Source: Prosopocoilus inquinatus
Lineage: Eukaryota; Arthropoda; Insecta; Coleoptera; Lucanidae
Length of the DNA stretch: 64,000 nt
Direction of reading: 5' to 3'
Assembly (NCBI GenBank): GCA_036172665.1
Contig: CM069877.1
Coordinates: 22,903,001-22,967,000 of the forward strand
A program made the translations under genes and the position numbers. The notes beneath the pieces were generated by a model. That model made no database searches, was not told where the DNA came from, and was given only the letters and a program-made list of their open reading frames with translations. The first letter of the stretch is position 1. Every line of letters begins with the position of its first letter. This document shows positions 11,844 through 24,510 of the stretch, in pieces.

Positions 11844-13929
11844 TTTTAAACAAAGCAACACGTATTAGCGTTGTTCCTGTGATGTACCTAATCGATCCTT
11901 ACTCATCTATCATGTTATTTTATGTTTGGATGGACTCCAGTAACTCTGATGTGAGATACGAAGTTTTTGGACGCAGCAGAAGCTGGAAATAGTTTTGAAC
12001 GAAACATCACGTATTAGCGTTGTTCCTGTGATGTATCTAATCGATCCTTACTTAGCTACTATGTTATTTGACGTTTCGATGGACTCCAGTAACTCTATGG
12101 TGAGATACGAAATTTTCGGACGCAGCAGAAGCTGGAAATAGTTTTAAACGAAACAACACGCTTTAGCGTTGTTCCTGTGATGTATCTAATCGATCCTAAC
12201 TCATCTATCATGTTATTTGGCGTTTCGATAGACTCTAGTAACTTTGATGTGAGATACGAAGTTCTCGGACGCAGCTGTAGCTGGAAATAGTTTTAAATGA
12301 AACAACACGTATTAGCGTTGTTCCTGTGATGTATCTAATCGATCCTTACTCATCTATCATGTTATTTTACGTTTGGATGGACTCCAGTAACTCTGATGTG
12401 AGATACAAAGTTTTCGGACGCAGCAGAAGCTGGAAATAGTTTTAAATGAAACAACACCTATTAGCGTTGTTCCTGTGCTGTATCTAATCGATCCTTACTT
12501 ATCTATCAGGTTATTTGACGTTTCGATGGACTCCAGTAACTCTGATGTGAGATACGACGTTTTCGGACGCAGCAGAAGCTGGAAATAGTTTTAAAAGAAA
12601 CAACACGCATTAGCGTTGTTCCTGTGATGTATCTAATCGATCCTTACTCATCTATCATGTTATTTGACGTTTCGATGGACTCTAGTAACTCTGATGTGAG
12701 ATACGAAGTTTTTGGGCGCAGCAGGAGCTGGAAATAGTTTTAAACAAAGCAACACGTATTAGCGTTGTTCCTGTGATGTACCTAATCGATCCTTACTCAT
12801 ATATCATGTTATTTGACGTTTCGATGGACTCTAGTAACTCTGATGTGAGATACAAAGTTTTTGGACGCAGCAGAAGCTGGAAATAGTTTTAAACGAAACA
12901 ACACGTATTAGCGTTGTTCCTGTGATGTATCTAATCGATCCTTACTTAGCTACTATGTTATTTGACGTTTCGATGGACTCTAGTAACTCTATGGTGAGAT
13001 ACGAAATTTTCGGACGCAGCAGAAGCTGGAAATAGTTTCAAACGAAACAACACGCATTAGCGTTGTTCCTGTGATGTATCTAATCGATCCTTACTCATCT
13101 ATCATGTTATTTGGCGTTTCGATGGACTCCAGTAACTTTGATGTGAGATACGAAGTTCTCGGACGCAGCTGAAGCTAGAAATAGTTTTAAACGAAACAAC
13201 ACGCTTTAGCGTTGTTCCTGTGCTGTATCTAATCGATCCTTACTTATCTATCAGGTTATTTGACGTTTCGATGGACTCCAGTAACTCTGATGTGAGATAC
13301 GACGTTTTCGGACGCAGCAGAAGCTGGAAATAGTTTTAAACGAAACAACACGTATTAGCGTTGTTCCTGTGATGTATGTAATCGATCCTTACTCATCTAT
13401 CATGTTATTTGGCGTTTCGATGGACCCCAGTAACTCTAATGTAAGATACGAAATTTTCGGACGCAGCAGAAGCTGGAAATAGTTTCAAACGAAACAACAC
13501 GCATTAGCGTTGTTCCTGTGATGTATCTAATCGATCCTTACTCATCTATCATGTTATTTGGCGTTTCGATGGACTCCAGTAACTTTGATGTGAGATACGA
13601 AGTTCTCGGACGCAGCTGAAGCTAGAAATAGTTTTAAACGAAACAACACGCATTAGCGTTGTTCCTGTGCTGTATCTAATCGATCCTTACTTATCTATCA
13701 GGTTATTTGACGTTTCGATGGACTCCAGTAACTCTGATGTGAGATACGACGTTTTCGGACGCAGCAGAAGCTGGAAATAGTTTTAAACGAAACAACACGC
13801 ATTAGCGTTGTTCCTGTGATGTATCTAATCGATCCTTACTCATCTATCATGTTATTTGACGTTTCGATGGACTCTAGTAACTCTGATGTGAGATACGAAG
13901 TTTTTGGGCGCAGCAGGAGCTGGAAATAG
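11844..13929 (+). repeat. 14-monomer segment absent from copy 0
   Basis: Unit A follows copy 0 until 11,843 and rejoins it at 13,930 (matching 5,867). The extra 2,086 bp is exactly 14 x 149. It holds subtypes not otherwise seen in copy 0: CGAAACATCACG near 12,001, CGCTTTAGCG with CCTAACTCATC near 12,160-12,200, and CACCTATTAGCG near 12,457. These subtypes are abundant downstream of 24 kb. Whether copy 0 lost the segment or A/B gained it cannot be decided here. Confidence 0.8.
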
Positions 13930-15007
13930 TTTTAAACGAAACAACACGCATTAGCGTTGTTCCTGTGATGTATCTAATCGATCCTTACTCATCTATCATG
14001 TTATTTGGCGTTTCGATGGACTCCAGTAACTTTGATGTGAGATACAAAGTTTTTGGACGCAGCAGAAGCTGGAAATAGTTTTGAACGAAACAACACGTAT
14101 TAGCAGTGTTCCTGTGATGTATCTAATCGATCCTTACTTAGCTACTATGTTATTTGACGTTTCGATGGACTCTAGTAACTCTATGGTGAGATACGAAATT
14201 TTCGGACGCAGCAGAAGCTGGAAATAGTTTTAAACGAAACAACACGCATTAGCGTTGTTCCTGTGATGTATCTAATCGATCCTTACTCATCTATCATGTT
14301 ATTTGGCGTTTCGATGGACCCCAGTAACTCTAATGTAAGATACGAAATTTTCGGACGCAGCAGAAGCTGGAAATAGTTTCAAACGAAACAACACGCATTA
14401 GCGTTGTTCCTGTGATGTATCTAATCGATCCTTACTTAGCTACTATGTTATTTGACGTTTCGATGGACTCTAGTAACTCTATGGTGAGATACGAAATTTT
14501 CGGACGCAGCCGAAGCTGGAAATAGTTTTAAACGAAACAACACGCATTAGCGTTGTTCCTGTGATGTATCTAATCGATCCTTACTCATCTATCATGTTAT
14601 TTGGCGTTTCGATGGACTCCAGTAACTTTGATGTGAGATACGAAGTTCTCGGACGCAGCAGAAGCTGGAAATAGTTTCAAACGAAACAACACGCATTAGC
14701 GTTGTTCCTGTGATGTATCTAATCGATCCTTACTCATCTATCATGTTATTTGGCGTTTCGATGGACTCCAGTAACTTTGATGTGAGATACGAAGTTTTTG
14801 GACGCATCAGAAGCTGGAAATAGTTTTGAACGAAACAACACGTATTAGCGTTGTTCCTGTGATGTATCTAATCGATCCTTACTTATCTATCAGGTTATTT
14901 GACGTTTCGATGGACTCCAGTAACTCTGATGTGAGATACGACGTTTTCGGACGCAGCAGAAGCTGGAAATAGTTTTAAAAGAAACAACACGTATTAGCGT
15001 TGTTCCT

Positions 15008-15147
15008 GTGATGTATGTAATCGATCCTTACTAATCTATCATGTTATTTGACGTTTGGATGGACTTTGATGTGAGATACGAAGTTCTCGGACACAGCTGT
15101 AGCTGGAAATAGTTTTAAATGAAACAACACGTATTAGCGTTGTTCCT
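15008..15147 (+). repeat. 140-bp monomer, site 5
   Basis: Unit B counterpart of site 3. Confidence 0.95.
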
Positions 15148-16041
15148 GTGATGTATCTAATCGATCCTTACTCATCTATCATGTTATTTTACGTTTGGAT
15201 GGACTCCAGTAACTCTGATGTGAGATACAAAGTTTTTGGACGCAGCAGAAGCTGGAAATAGTTTTGAACGAAACAACACGTATTAGCAGTGTTCCTGTGA
15301 TGTATCTAATCGATCCTTACTTAGCTACTATGTTATTTGACGTTTCGATGGACTCTAGTAACTCTATGGTGAGATACGAAATTTTCGGACGCAGCAGAAG
15401 CTGGAAATAGTTTCAAACGAAACAACACGCATTAGCGTTGTTCCTGTGATGTATCTAATCGATCCTTACTCATCTATCATGTTATTTGGCGTTTCGATGG
15501 ACTCCAGTAACTTTGATGTGAGATACGAAGTTCTCGGACGCAGCTGAAGCTAGAAATAGTTTTAAACGAAACAACACGCATTAGCGTTGTTCCTGTGCTG
15601 TATCTAATCGATCCTTACTTATCTATCAGGTTATTTGACGTTTCGATGGACTCCAGTAACTCTGATGTGAGATACGACGTTTTCGGACGCAGCAGAAGCT
15701 GGAAATAGTTTTAAACGAAACAACACGTATTAGCGTTGTTCCTGTGATGTATGTAATCGATCCTTACTCATCTATCATGTTATTTGACGTTTGGATGGAC
15801 TCCAGTAACTCTGATGTGAGATACAAAGTTCTCGGACGCAGCAGAAACTGGAAATAGTTTTAAATGAAACAACACGCATTAGCGTTGTTCCTGTGATGTA
15901 TCTAATCGATCCTTACTCATCTATCATGTTATTTGACGTTTCGATGGACTCTAGTAACTCTGATGTGAGATACGAAGTTTTTGGGCGCAGCAGGAGCTGG
16001 AAATAGTTTTAAACAAAGCAACACGTATTAGCGTTGTTCCT

Positions 16042-16152
16042 GTGATGTACCTAATCGATCCTTACTCATCTATCATGTTATTTTATGTTTGGATGGACTC
16101 CAGTAACTCTGAAATAGTTTTAAATGAAACAACACGTATTAGCGTTGTTCCT
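16042..16152 (+). repeat. 111-bp monomer, site 7
   Basis: Join at 16,111; unit B counterpart of site 4. Confidence 0.95.
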
Positions 16153-17046
16153 GTGATGTATCTAATCGATCCTTACTCATCTATCATGTTATTTGACGTT
16201 TCGATGGACTCTAGTAACTCTGATGTGAGATACGAAGTTCTTGGACGCAGCAGGAGCTGGAAATAGTTTTAAACGAAACAACACGTATTAGCGTTGTTCC
16301 TGTGATGTATCTAATCGATCCTTACTCATCTATCATGTTATTTGGCGTTTCGATGGACCCCAGTAACTCTAATGTAAGATACGAAGTTTTCGGACGCAGC
16401 AGAAGCTGGAAATAGTTTCAAACGAAACAACACGCATTAGCGTTGTACCTGTGATGTATCTAATCGATCCTTACTTAGCTACTATGTTATTTGACGTTTC
16501 GATGGACTCTAGTAACTCTATGGTGAGATACGAAATTTTCGGACGCAGCCGAAGCTGGAAATAGTTTTAAACGAAACAACACGCATTAGCGTTGTTCCTG
16601 TGATGTATCTAATCGATCCTTACTCATCTATCATGTTATTTGGCGTTTCGATGGACTCCAGTAACTTTGATGTGTGATACGAAGTTCTCGGACGCAGCAG
16701 AAGCTGGAAATAGTTTCAAACGAAACAACACGCATTAGCGTTGTTCCTGTGATGTATCTAATCGATCCTTACTCATCTATCATGTTATTTGGCGTTTCGA
16801 TGGACTCCAGTAACTTTCATGTGAGATACGAAGTTTTTGGACGCAGCAGAAGCTGGAAATAGATTTGAACGAAACAACACGTATTAGCGTTGTTCCTGTG
16901 ATGTATCTAATCGATCCTTACTTATCTATCAGGTTATTTGACGTTTCGATGGACTCCAGTAACTCTGATGTGAGATACGACGTTTTCGGACGCAGCAGAA
17001 GCTGGAAATAGTTTTAAACGAAACAACACGTATTAGCGTTGTTCCT

Positions 17047-17186
17047 GTGATGTATGTAATCGATCCTTACTAATCTATCATGTTATTTGACGTTTGGATG
17101 GACTTTGATGTGAGATACGAAGTTCTCGGACGCAGCTGTAGCTGGAAATAGTTTTAAATGAAACAACACGTATTAGCGTTGTTCTT
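17047..17186 (+). repeat. 140-bp monomer, site 6 (last)
   Basis: Unit B counterpart of site 4. The variant is not seen after this point. Confidence 0.95.
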
Positions 17187-18229
17187 GTGATGTATCTAAT
17201 CGATCCTTACTCATCTATCATGTTATTTTACGTTTGGATGGACTCCAGTAACTCTGATGTGAGATACAAAGTTTTTGGACGCAGCAGAAGCTGGAAATAG
17301 TTTTGAACGAAACAACACGTATTAGCAGTGTTCCTGTGATGTATCTAATCGATCCTTACTTAGCTACTATGTTATTTGACGTTTCGATGGACTCTAGTAA
17401 CTCTATGGTGAGATACGAAATTTTCGGACGCAGCAGAAGCTGGAAATAGTTTCAAACGAAACAACACGCATTAGCGTTGTTCCTGTGATGTATCTAATCG
17501 ATCCTTACTCATCTATCATGTTATTTGGCGTTTCGATGGACTCCAGTAACTTTGATGTGAGATACGAAGTTCTCGGACGCAGCTGAAGCTAGAAATAGTT
17601 TTAAACGAAACAACACGCATTAGCGTTGTTCCTGTGCTGTATCTAATCGATCCTTACTTATCTATCAGGTTATTTGACGTTTCGATGGACTCCAGTAACT
17701 CTGATGTGAGATACGACGTTTTCGGACGCAGCAGAAGCTGGAAATAGTTTTAAACGAAACAACACGTATTAGCGTTGTTCCTGTGATGTATGTAATCGAT
17801 CCTTACTCATCTATCATGTTATTTGACGTTTGGATGGACTCCAGTAACTCTGATGTGAGATACAAAGTTCTCGGACGCAGCAGAAGCTGGAAATAGTTTT
17901 AAATGAAACAACACGCATTAGCGTTGTTCCTGTGATGTATCTAATCGATCCTTACTCATCTATCATGTTATTTGACGTTTCGATGGACTCTAGTAACTCT
18001 GATGTGAGATACAAAGTTCTTGGACGCAGCAGAAGCTGGAAATAGTTTTAAACGAAACAACACGTATTAGCGTTGTTCCTGTGATGTATCTAATCGATCC
18101 TTACTCATCTATCATGTTATTTTACGTTTGGATGGACTCCAGTAACTCTGATGTGAGATACGAAGTTTTTGGGCGCAGCAGGAGCTGGAAATAGTTTTAA
18201 ACAAAGCAACACGTATTAGCGTTGTTCCT

Positions 18230-18340
18230 GTGATGTACCTAATCGATCCTTACTCATCTATCATGTTATTTTATGTTTGGATGGACTCCAGTAACTCTGA
18301 AATAGTTTTAAATGAAACAACACGTATTAGCGTTGTTCCT
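18230..18340 (+). repeat. 111-bp monomer, site 8
   Basis: Join at 18,299; unit B counterpart of site 5, with the same fused boundary downstream. Confidence 0.95.
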
Positions 18341-19085
18341 GTGATGTATCTAATCGATCCTTACTCATCTATCATGTTATTTGACGTTTCGATGGACTCT
18401 AGTAACTCTAATGTAAGATACGAAATTTTCGGACGCAGCAGAAGCTGGAAATAGTTTCAAACGAAACAACACGCATTAGCGTTGTTCCTGTGATGTATCT
18501 AATCGATCCTTACTCATCTATCATGTTATTTGGCGTTTCGATGGACTCCAGTAACTTTGATGTGAGATACGAAGTTCTCGGACGCAGCTGAAGCTAGAAA
18601 TAGTTTTAAACGAAACAACACGCATTAGCGTTGTTCCTGTGCTGTATCTAATCGATCCTTACTTATCTATCAGGTTATTTGACGTTTCGATGGACTCCAG
18701 TAACTCTGATGTGAGATACGACGTTTTCGGACGCAGCAGAAGCTGGAAATAGTTTTAAACGAAACAACACGTATTAGCGTTGTTCCTGTGATGTATGTAA
18801 TCGATCCTTACTCATCTATCATGTTATTTGACGTTTGGATGGACTCCAGTAACTCTGATGTGAGATACAAAGTTCTCGGACGCAGCAGAAGCTGGAAATA
18901 GTTTTAAATGAAACAACACGCATTAGCGTTGTTCCTGTGATGTATCTAATCGATCCTTACTCATCTATCATGTTATTTGACGTTTCGATGGACTCTAGTA
19001 ACTCTGATGTGAGATACGAAGTTTTTGGGCGCAGCAGGAGCTGGAAATAGTTTTAAACAAAGCAACACGTATTAGCGTTGTTCCT

Positions 19086-19196
19086 GTGATGTACCTAATC
19101 GATCCTTACTCATCTATCATGTTATTTTATGTTTGGATGGACTCCAGTAACTCTGAAATAGTTTTAAATGAAACAACACGTATTAGCGTTGTTCCT
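19086..19196 (+). repeat. 111-bp monomer, site 9
   Basis: Join at 19,155; unit B counterpart of site 6 and start of the 25-monomer match to 22,735. Confidence 0.95.
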
Positions 19197-21729
19197 GTGA
19201 TGTATCTAATCGATCCTTACTCATCTATCATGTTATTTGACGTTTCGATGGACTCTAGTAACTCTGATGTGAGATACGAAGTTCTTGGACGCAGCAGGAG
19301 CTGGAAATAGTTTTAAACGGAACAACACGTATTAGCGTTGTTCCTGTGATGTATCTAATCGATCCTTACTCATCTATCATGTTATTTGGCGTTTCGATGG
19401 ACCCCAGTAACTCTAATGTAAGATACGAAATTTTCGGACGCAGCAGAAGCTGGAAATAGTTTCAAACGAAACAACACGCATTAGCGTTGTTCCTGTGATG
19501 TATCTAATCGATCCTTACTCATCTATCATGTTATTTGGCGTTTCGATGGACTCCAGTAACTTTGATGTGAGATACGAAGTTCTCGGACGCAGCTGAAGCT
19601 AGAAATAGTTTTAAACGAAACAACACGCATTAGCGTTGTTCCTGTGCTGTATCTAATCGATCCTTACTTATCTATCAGGTTATTTGACGTTTCGATGGAC
19701 TCCAGTAACTCTGATGTGAGATACGACGTTTTCGGTCGCAGCAGAAGCTGGAAATAGTTTTAAACGAAACAACACGCATTAGCGTTGTTCCTGTGATGTA
19801 TCTAATCGATCCTTACTCATCTATCATGTTATTTGACGTTTCGATGGACTCTAGTAACTCTGATGTGAGATACGAAGTTTTTGGGCGCAGCAGGAGCTGG
19901 AAATAGTTTTAAACAAAGCAACACGTATTAGCGTTGTTCCTGTGATGTACCTAATCGATCCTTACTCATCTATCATGTTATTTTATGTTTGGATGGACTC
20001 CAGTAACTCTGATGTGAGATACGAAGTTTTTGGACGCAGCAGAAGCTGGAAATAGTTTTGAACGAAACATCACGTATTAGCGTTGTTCCTGTGATGTATC
20101 TAATCGATCCTTACTTAGCTACTATGTTATTTGACGTTTCGATGGACTCCAGTAACTCTATGGTGAGATACGAAATTTTCGGACGCAGCAGAAGCTGGAA
20201 ATAGTTTTAAACGAAACAACACGCTTTAGCGTTGTTCCTGTGATGTATCTAATCGATCCTAACTCATCTATCATGTTATTTGGCGTTTCGATAGACTCTA
20301 GTAACTTTGATGTGAGATACGAAGTTCTCGGACGCAGCTGTAGCTGGAAATAGTTTTAAATGAAACAACACGTATTAGCGTTGTTCCTGTGATGTATCTA
20401 ATCGATCCTTACTCATCTATCATGTTATTTTACGTTTGGATGGACTCCAGTAACTCTGATGTGAGATACAAAGTTTTCGGACGCAGCAGAAGCTGGAAAT
20501 AGTTTTAAATGAAACAACACCTATTAGCGTTGTTCCTGTGCTGTATCTAATCGATCCTTACTTATCTATCAGGTTATTTGACGTTTCGATGGACTCCAGT
20601 AACTCTGATGTGAGATACGACGTTTTCGGACGCAGCAGAAGCTGGAAATAGTTTTAAAAGAAACAACACGCATTAGCGTTGTTCCTGTGATGTATCTAAT
20701 CGATCCTTACTCATCTATCATGTTATTTGACGTTTCGATGGACTCTAGTAACTCTGATGTGAGATACGAAGTTTTTGGGCGCAGCAGGAGCTGGAAATAG
20801 TTTTAAACAAAGCAACACGTATTAGCGTTGTTCCTGTGATGTACCTAATCGATCCTTACTCATATATCATGTTATTTGACGTTTCGATGGACTCTAGTAA
20901 CTCTGATGTGAGATACAAAGTTTTTGGACGCAGCAGAAGCTGGAAATAGTTTTAAACGAAACAACACGTATTAGCGTTGTTCCTGTGATGTATCTAATCG
21001 ATCCTTACTTAGCTACTATGTTATTTGACGTTTCGATGGACTCTAGTAACTCTATGGTGAGATACGAAATTTTCGGACGCAGCAGAAGCTGGAAATAGTT
21101 TCAAACGAAACAACACGCATTAGCGTTGTTCCTGTGATGTATCTAATCGATCCTTACTCATCTATCATGTTATTTGGCGTTTCGATGGACTCCAGTAACT
21201 TTGATGTGAGATACGAAGTTCTCGGACGCAGCTGAAGCTAGAAATAGTTTTAAACGAAACAACACGCTTTAGCGTTGTTCCTGTGCTGTATCTAATCGAT
21301 CCTTACTTATCTATCAGGTTATTTGACGTTTCGATGGACTCCAGTAACTCTGATGTGAGATACGACGTTTTCGGACGCAGCAGAAGCTGGAAATAGTTTT
21401 AAACGAAACAACACGTATTAGCGTTGTTCCTGTGATGTATGTAATCGATCCTTACTCATCTATCATGTTATTTGACGTTTGGATGGACTCCAGTAACTCT
21501 GATGTGAGATACAAAGTTCTCGGACGCAGCAGAAGCTGGAAATAGTTTTAAATGAAACAACACGCATTAGCGTTGTTCCTGTGATGTATCTAATCGATCC
21601 TTACTCATCTATCATGTTATTTTACGTTTGGATGGACTCCAGTAACTCTGATGTGAGATACGAAGTTTTTGGGCGCAGCAGGAGCTGGAAATAGTTTTAA
21701 ACAAAGCAACACGTATTAGCGTTGTTCCT

Positions 21730-21840
21730 GTGATGTACCTAATCGATCCTTACTCATCTATCATGTTATTTTATGTTTGGATGGACTCCAGTAACTCTGA
21801 AATAGTTTTAAATGAAACAACACGTATTAGCGTTGTTCCT
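21730..21840 (+). repeat. 111-bp monomer, site 10
   Basis: Join at 21,799; lies just after the end of unit B. Confidence 0.95.
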
Positions 21841-22734
21841 GTGATGTATCTAATCGATCCTTACTCATCTATCATGTTATTTGACGTTTCGATGGACTCT
21901 AGTAACTCTGATGTGAGATACGAAGTTCTTGGACGCAGCAGGAGCTGGAAATAGTTTTAAACGAAACAACACGTATTAGCGTTGTTCCTGTGATGTATCT
22001 AATCGATCCTTACTCATCTATCATGTTATTTGGCGTTTCGATGGACCCCAGTAACTCTAATGTAAGATACGAAATTTTCGGACGCAGCAGAAGCTGGAAA
22101 TAGTTTCAAACGAAACAACACGCATTAGCGTTGTTCCTGTGATGTATCTAATCGATCCTTACTCATCTATCATGTTATTTGGCGTTTCGATGGACTCCAG
22201 TAACTTTGATGTGAGATACGAAGTTCTCGGACGCAGCTGAAGCTAGAAATAGTTTTAAACGAAACAACACGCATTAGCGTTGTTCCTGTGCTGTATCTAA
22301 TCGATCCTTACTTATCTATCAGGTTATTTGACGTTTCGATGGACTCCAGTAACTCTGATGTGAGATACGACGTTTTCGGACGCAGCAGAAGCTGGAAATA
22401 GTTTTAAACGAAACAACACGTATTAGCGTTGTTCCTGTGATGTATGTAATCGATCCTTACTCATCTATCATGTTATTTGACGTTTGGATGGACTCCAGTA
22501 ACTCTGATGTGAGATACAAAGTTCTCGGACGCAGCAGAAGCTGGAAATAGTTTTAAATGAAACAACACGCATTAGCGTTGTTCCTGTGATGTATCTAATC
22601 GATCCTTACTCATCTATCATGTTATTTGACGTTTCGATGGACTCTAGTAACTCTGATGTGAGATACGAAGTTTTTGGGCGCAGCAGGAGCTGGAAATAGT
22701 TTTAAACAAAGCAACACGTATTAGCGTTGTTCCT

Positions 22735-22845
22735 GTGATGTACCTAATCGATCCTTACTCATCTATCATGTTATTTTATGTTTGGATGGACTCCAGTAAC
22801 TCTGAAATAGTTTTAAATGAAACAACACGTATTAGCGTTGTTCCT
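22735..22845 (+). repeat. 111-bp monomer, site 11 (last)
   Basis: Join at 22,804. No further copy of this variant occurs in the remaining 41 kb, so it marks region 1. Confidence 0.95.
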
Positions 22846-24510
22846 GTGATGTATCTAATCGATCCTTACTCATCTATCATGTTATTTGACGTTTCGATGG
22901 ACTCTAGTAACTCTGATGTGAGATACGAAGTTCTTGGACGCAGCAGGAGCTGGAAATAGTTTTAAACGAAACAACACGTATTAGCGTTGTTCCTGTGATG
23001 TATCTAATCGATCCTTACTCATCTATCATGTTATTTGGCGTTTCGATGGACCCCAGTAACTCTAATGTAAGATACGAAATTTTCGGACGCAGCAGAAGCT
23101 GGAAATAGTTTCAAACGAAACAACACTCATTAGCGTTGTTCCTGTGATGTATCTAATCGATCCTTACTCATCTATCATGTTATTTGGCGTTTCGATGGAC
23201 TCCAGTAACTTTGACGTGAGATACGAAGTTCTCGGACGCAGCTGAAGCTAGAAATAGTTTTAAACGAAACAATACGCATTAGCGTTGTTCCTGTGCTGTA
23301 TCTAATCGATCCTTACTTATCTATCAGGTTATTTGACGTTTCGATGGACTCCAGTAACTCTGATGTGAGATACGACGTTTTCGGACGCAGCAGAAGCTGG
23401 AAATAGTTTTAAACGAAACAACACGCATTAGCGTTGTTCCTGTGATGTATCTAATCGATCCTTACTCATCTATCATGTTATTTGACGTTTCGATGGACTC
23501 TAGTAACTCTGATGTGAGATACGAAGTTTTTGGGCGCAGCAGGAGCTGGAAATAGTTTTAAACAAAGCAACACGTATTAGCGTTGTTCCTGTGATGTACC
23601 TAATCGATCCTTACTCATCTATCATGTTATTTTATGTTTGGATGGACTCCAGTAACTCTGATGTGAGATACAAAGTTTTTGGACGCAGCAGAATCTGGAA
23701 ATAGTTTTGAACGAAACATCACGTATTAGCGTTGTTCCTGTGATGTATCTAATCGATCCTTACTTAGCTACTATGTTATTTGACGTTTCGATGGACTCCA
23801 GTAACTCTATGGTGAGATACGAAATTTTCGGACGCAGCAGAAGCTGGAAATAGTTTTAAACGAAACAACACGCTTTAGCGTTGTTCCTGTGATGTATCTA
23901 ATCGATCCTAACTCATCTATCATGTTATTTGGCGTTTCGATGGACTCTAGTAACTTTGATGTGAGATACGAAGTTCTCGGACGCAGCTGTAGCTGGAAAT
24001 AGTTTTAAATGAAACAACACGTATTAGCGTTGTTCCTGTGATGTATCTAATCGATCCTTACTCATCTATCATGTTATTTTACGTTTGGATGGACTCCAGT
24101 AACTCTGATGTGAGATACAAAGTTTTCGGACGCAGCAGAAGCTGGAAATAGTTTTAAATGAAACAACACCTATTAGCGTTGTTCCTGTGCTGTATCTAAT
24201 CGATCCTTACTTACCTATCAGGTTATTTGACGTTTCGATGGACTCCAGTAACTCTGATGTGAGATACGACGTTTTCGGACGCAGCAGAAGCTGGAAATAG
24301 TTTTAAAAGAAACAACACGCATTAGCGTTGTTCCTGTGATGTATCTAATCGATCCTTACTCATCTATCATGTTATTTGACGTTTCGATGGACTCTAGTAA
24401 CTCTGATGTGAGATACGAAGTTTTTGGGCGCAGCAGGAGCTGGAAATAGTTTTAAACAAAGCAACACGTATTAGCGTTGTTCCTGTGATGTACCTAATCG
24501 ATCCTTACTC

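Larger units (their letters stand above)
5349..13411 (+). repeat. 8,063-bp HOR unit, first copy (A)
   Basis: This block is 55 monomers long (three of 111 bp, two of 140 bp, the rest 149 bp) and is followed directly by a second copy at an offset of 8,063 bp. At every diagnostic position I compared the two agree, including rare changes: GCATCAG near 6,741, GCAGAAACTGG near 7,780, GGTCGCAGC near 11,671, CGATAGACTC near 12,227 and CATATATCAT near 12,798. Agreement begins after 5,315 and ends at 13,411, which leaves about 33 bp of ambiguity at the breakpoint inside a monomer. Confidence 0.9.
13412..21474 (+). repeat. 8,063-bp HOR unit, second copy (B)
   Basis: This is the adjacent duplicate of unit A, carrying the same rare substitutions at +8,063. 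It ends where the sequence switches, at 21,474/21,475, from the TTATTTGGCG continuation seen after 13,411 to TTATTTGACGTTTGG. The switch falls at the same point of the monomer, as expected for unequal exchange between registers. The apparent identity means that either the duplication is very recent or the assembly has duplicated the block. Confidence 0.9.
21475..24510 (+). repeat. Partial further HOR copy after unit B
   Basis: From about 21,590 to 22,734 this resembles copy 0 (111-bp markers 1,005 bp apart, as at 4,041 and 5,046), including the monomer that A and B lack. From 22,735 to about 24,510 it follows 19,086 to about 20,861 at an offset of 3,649 bp = 25 monomers. Substitutions private to this copy include AACACTCATT near 23,124, AACAATACGC near 23,270, GCAGAATCTGG near 23,689 and TTACCTATCAGG near 24,211. 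It is therefore visibly older or less homogenised than the A/B pair. Confidence 0.8.
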
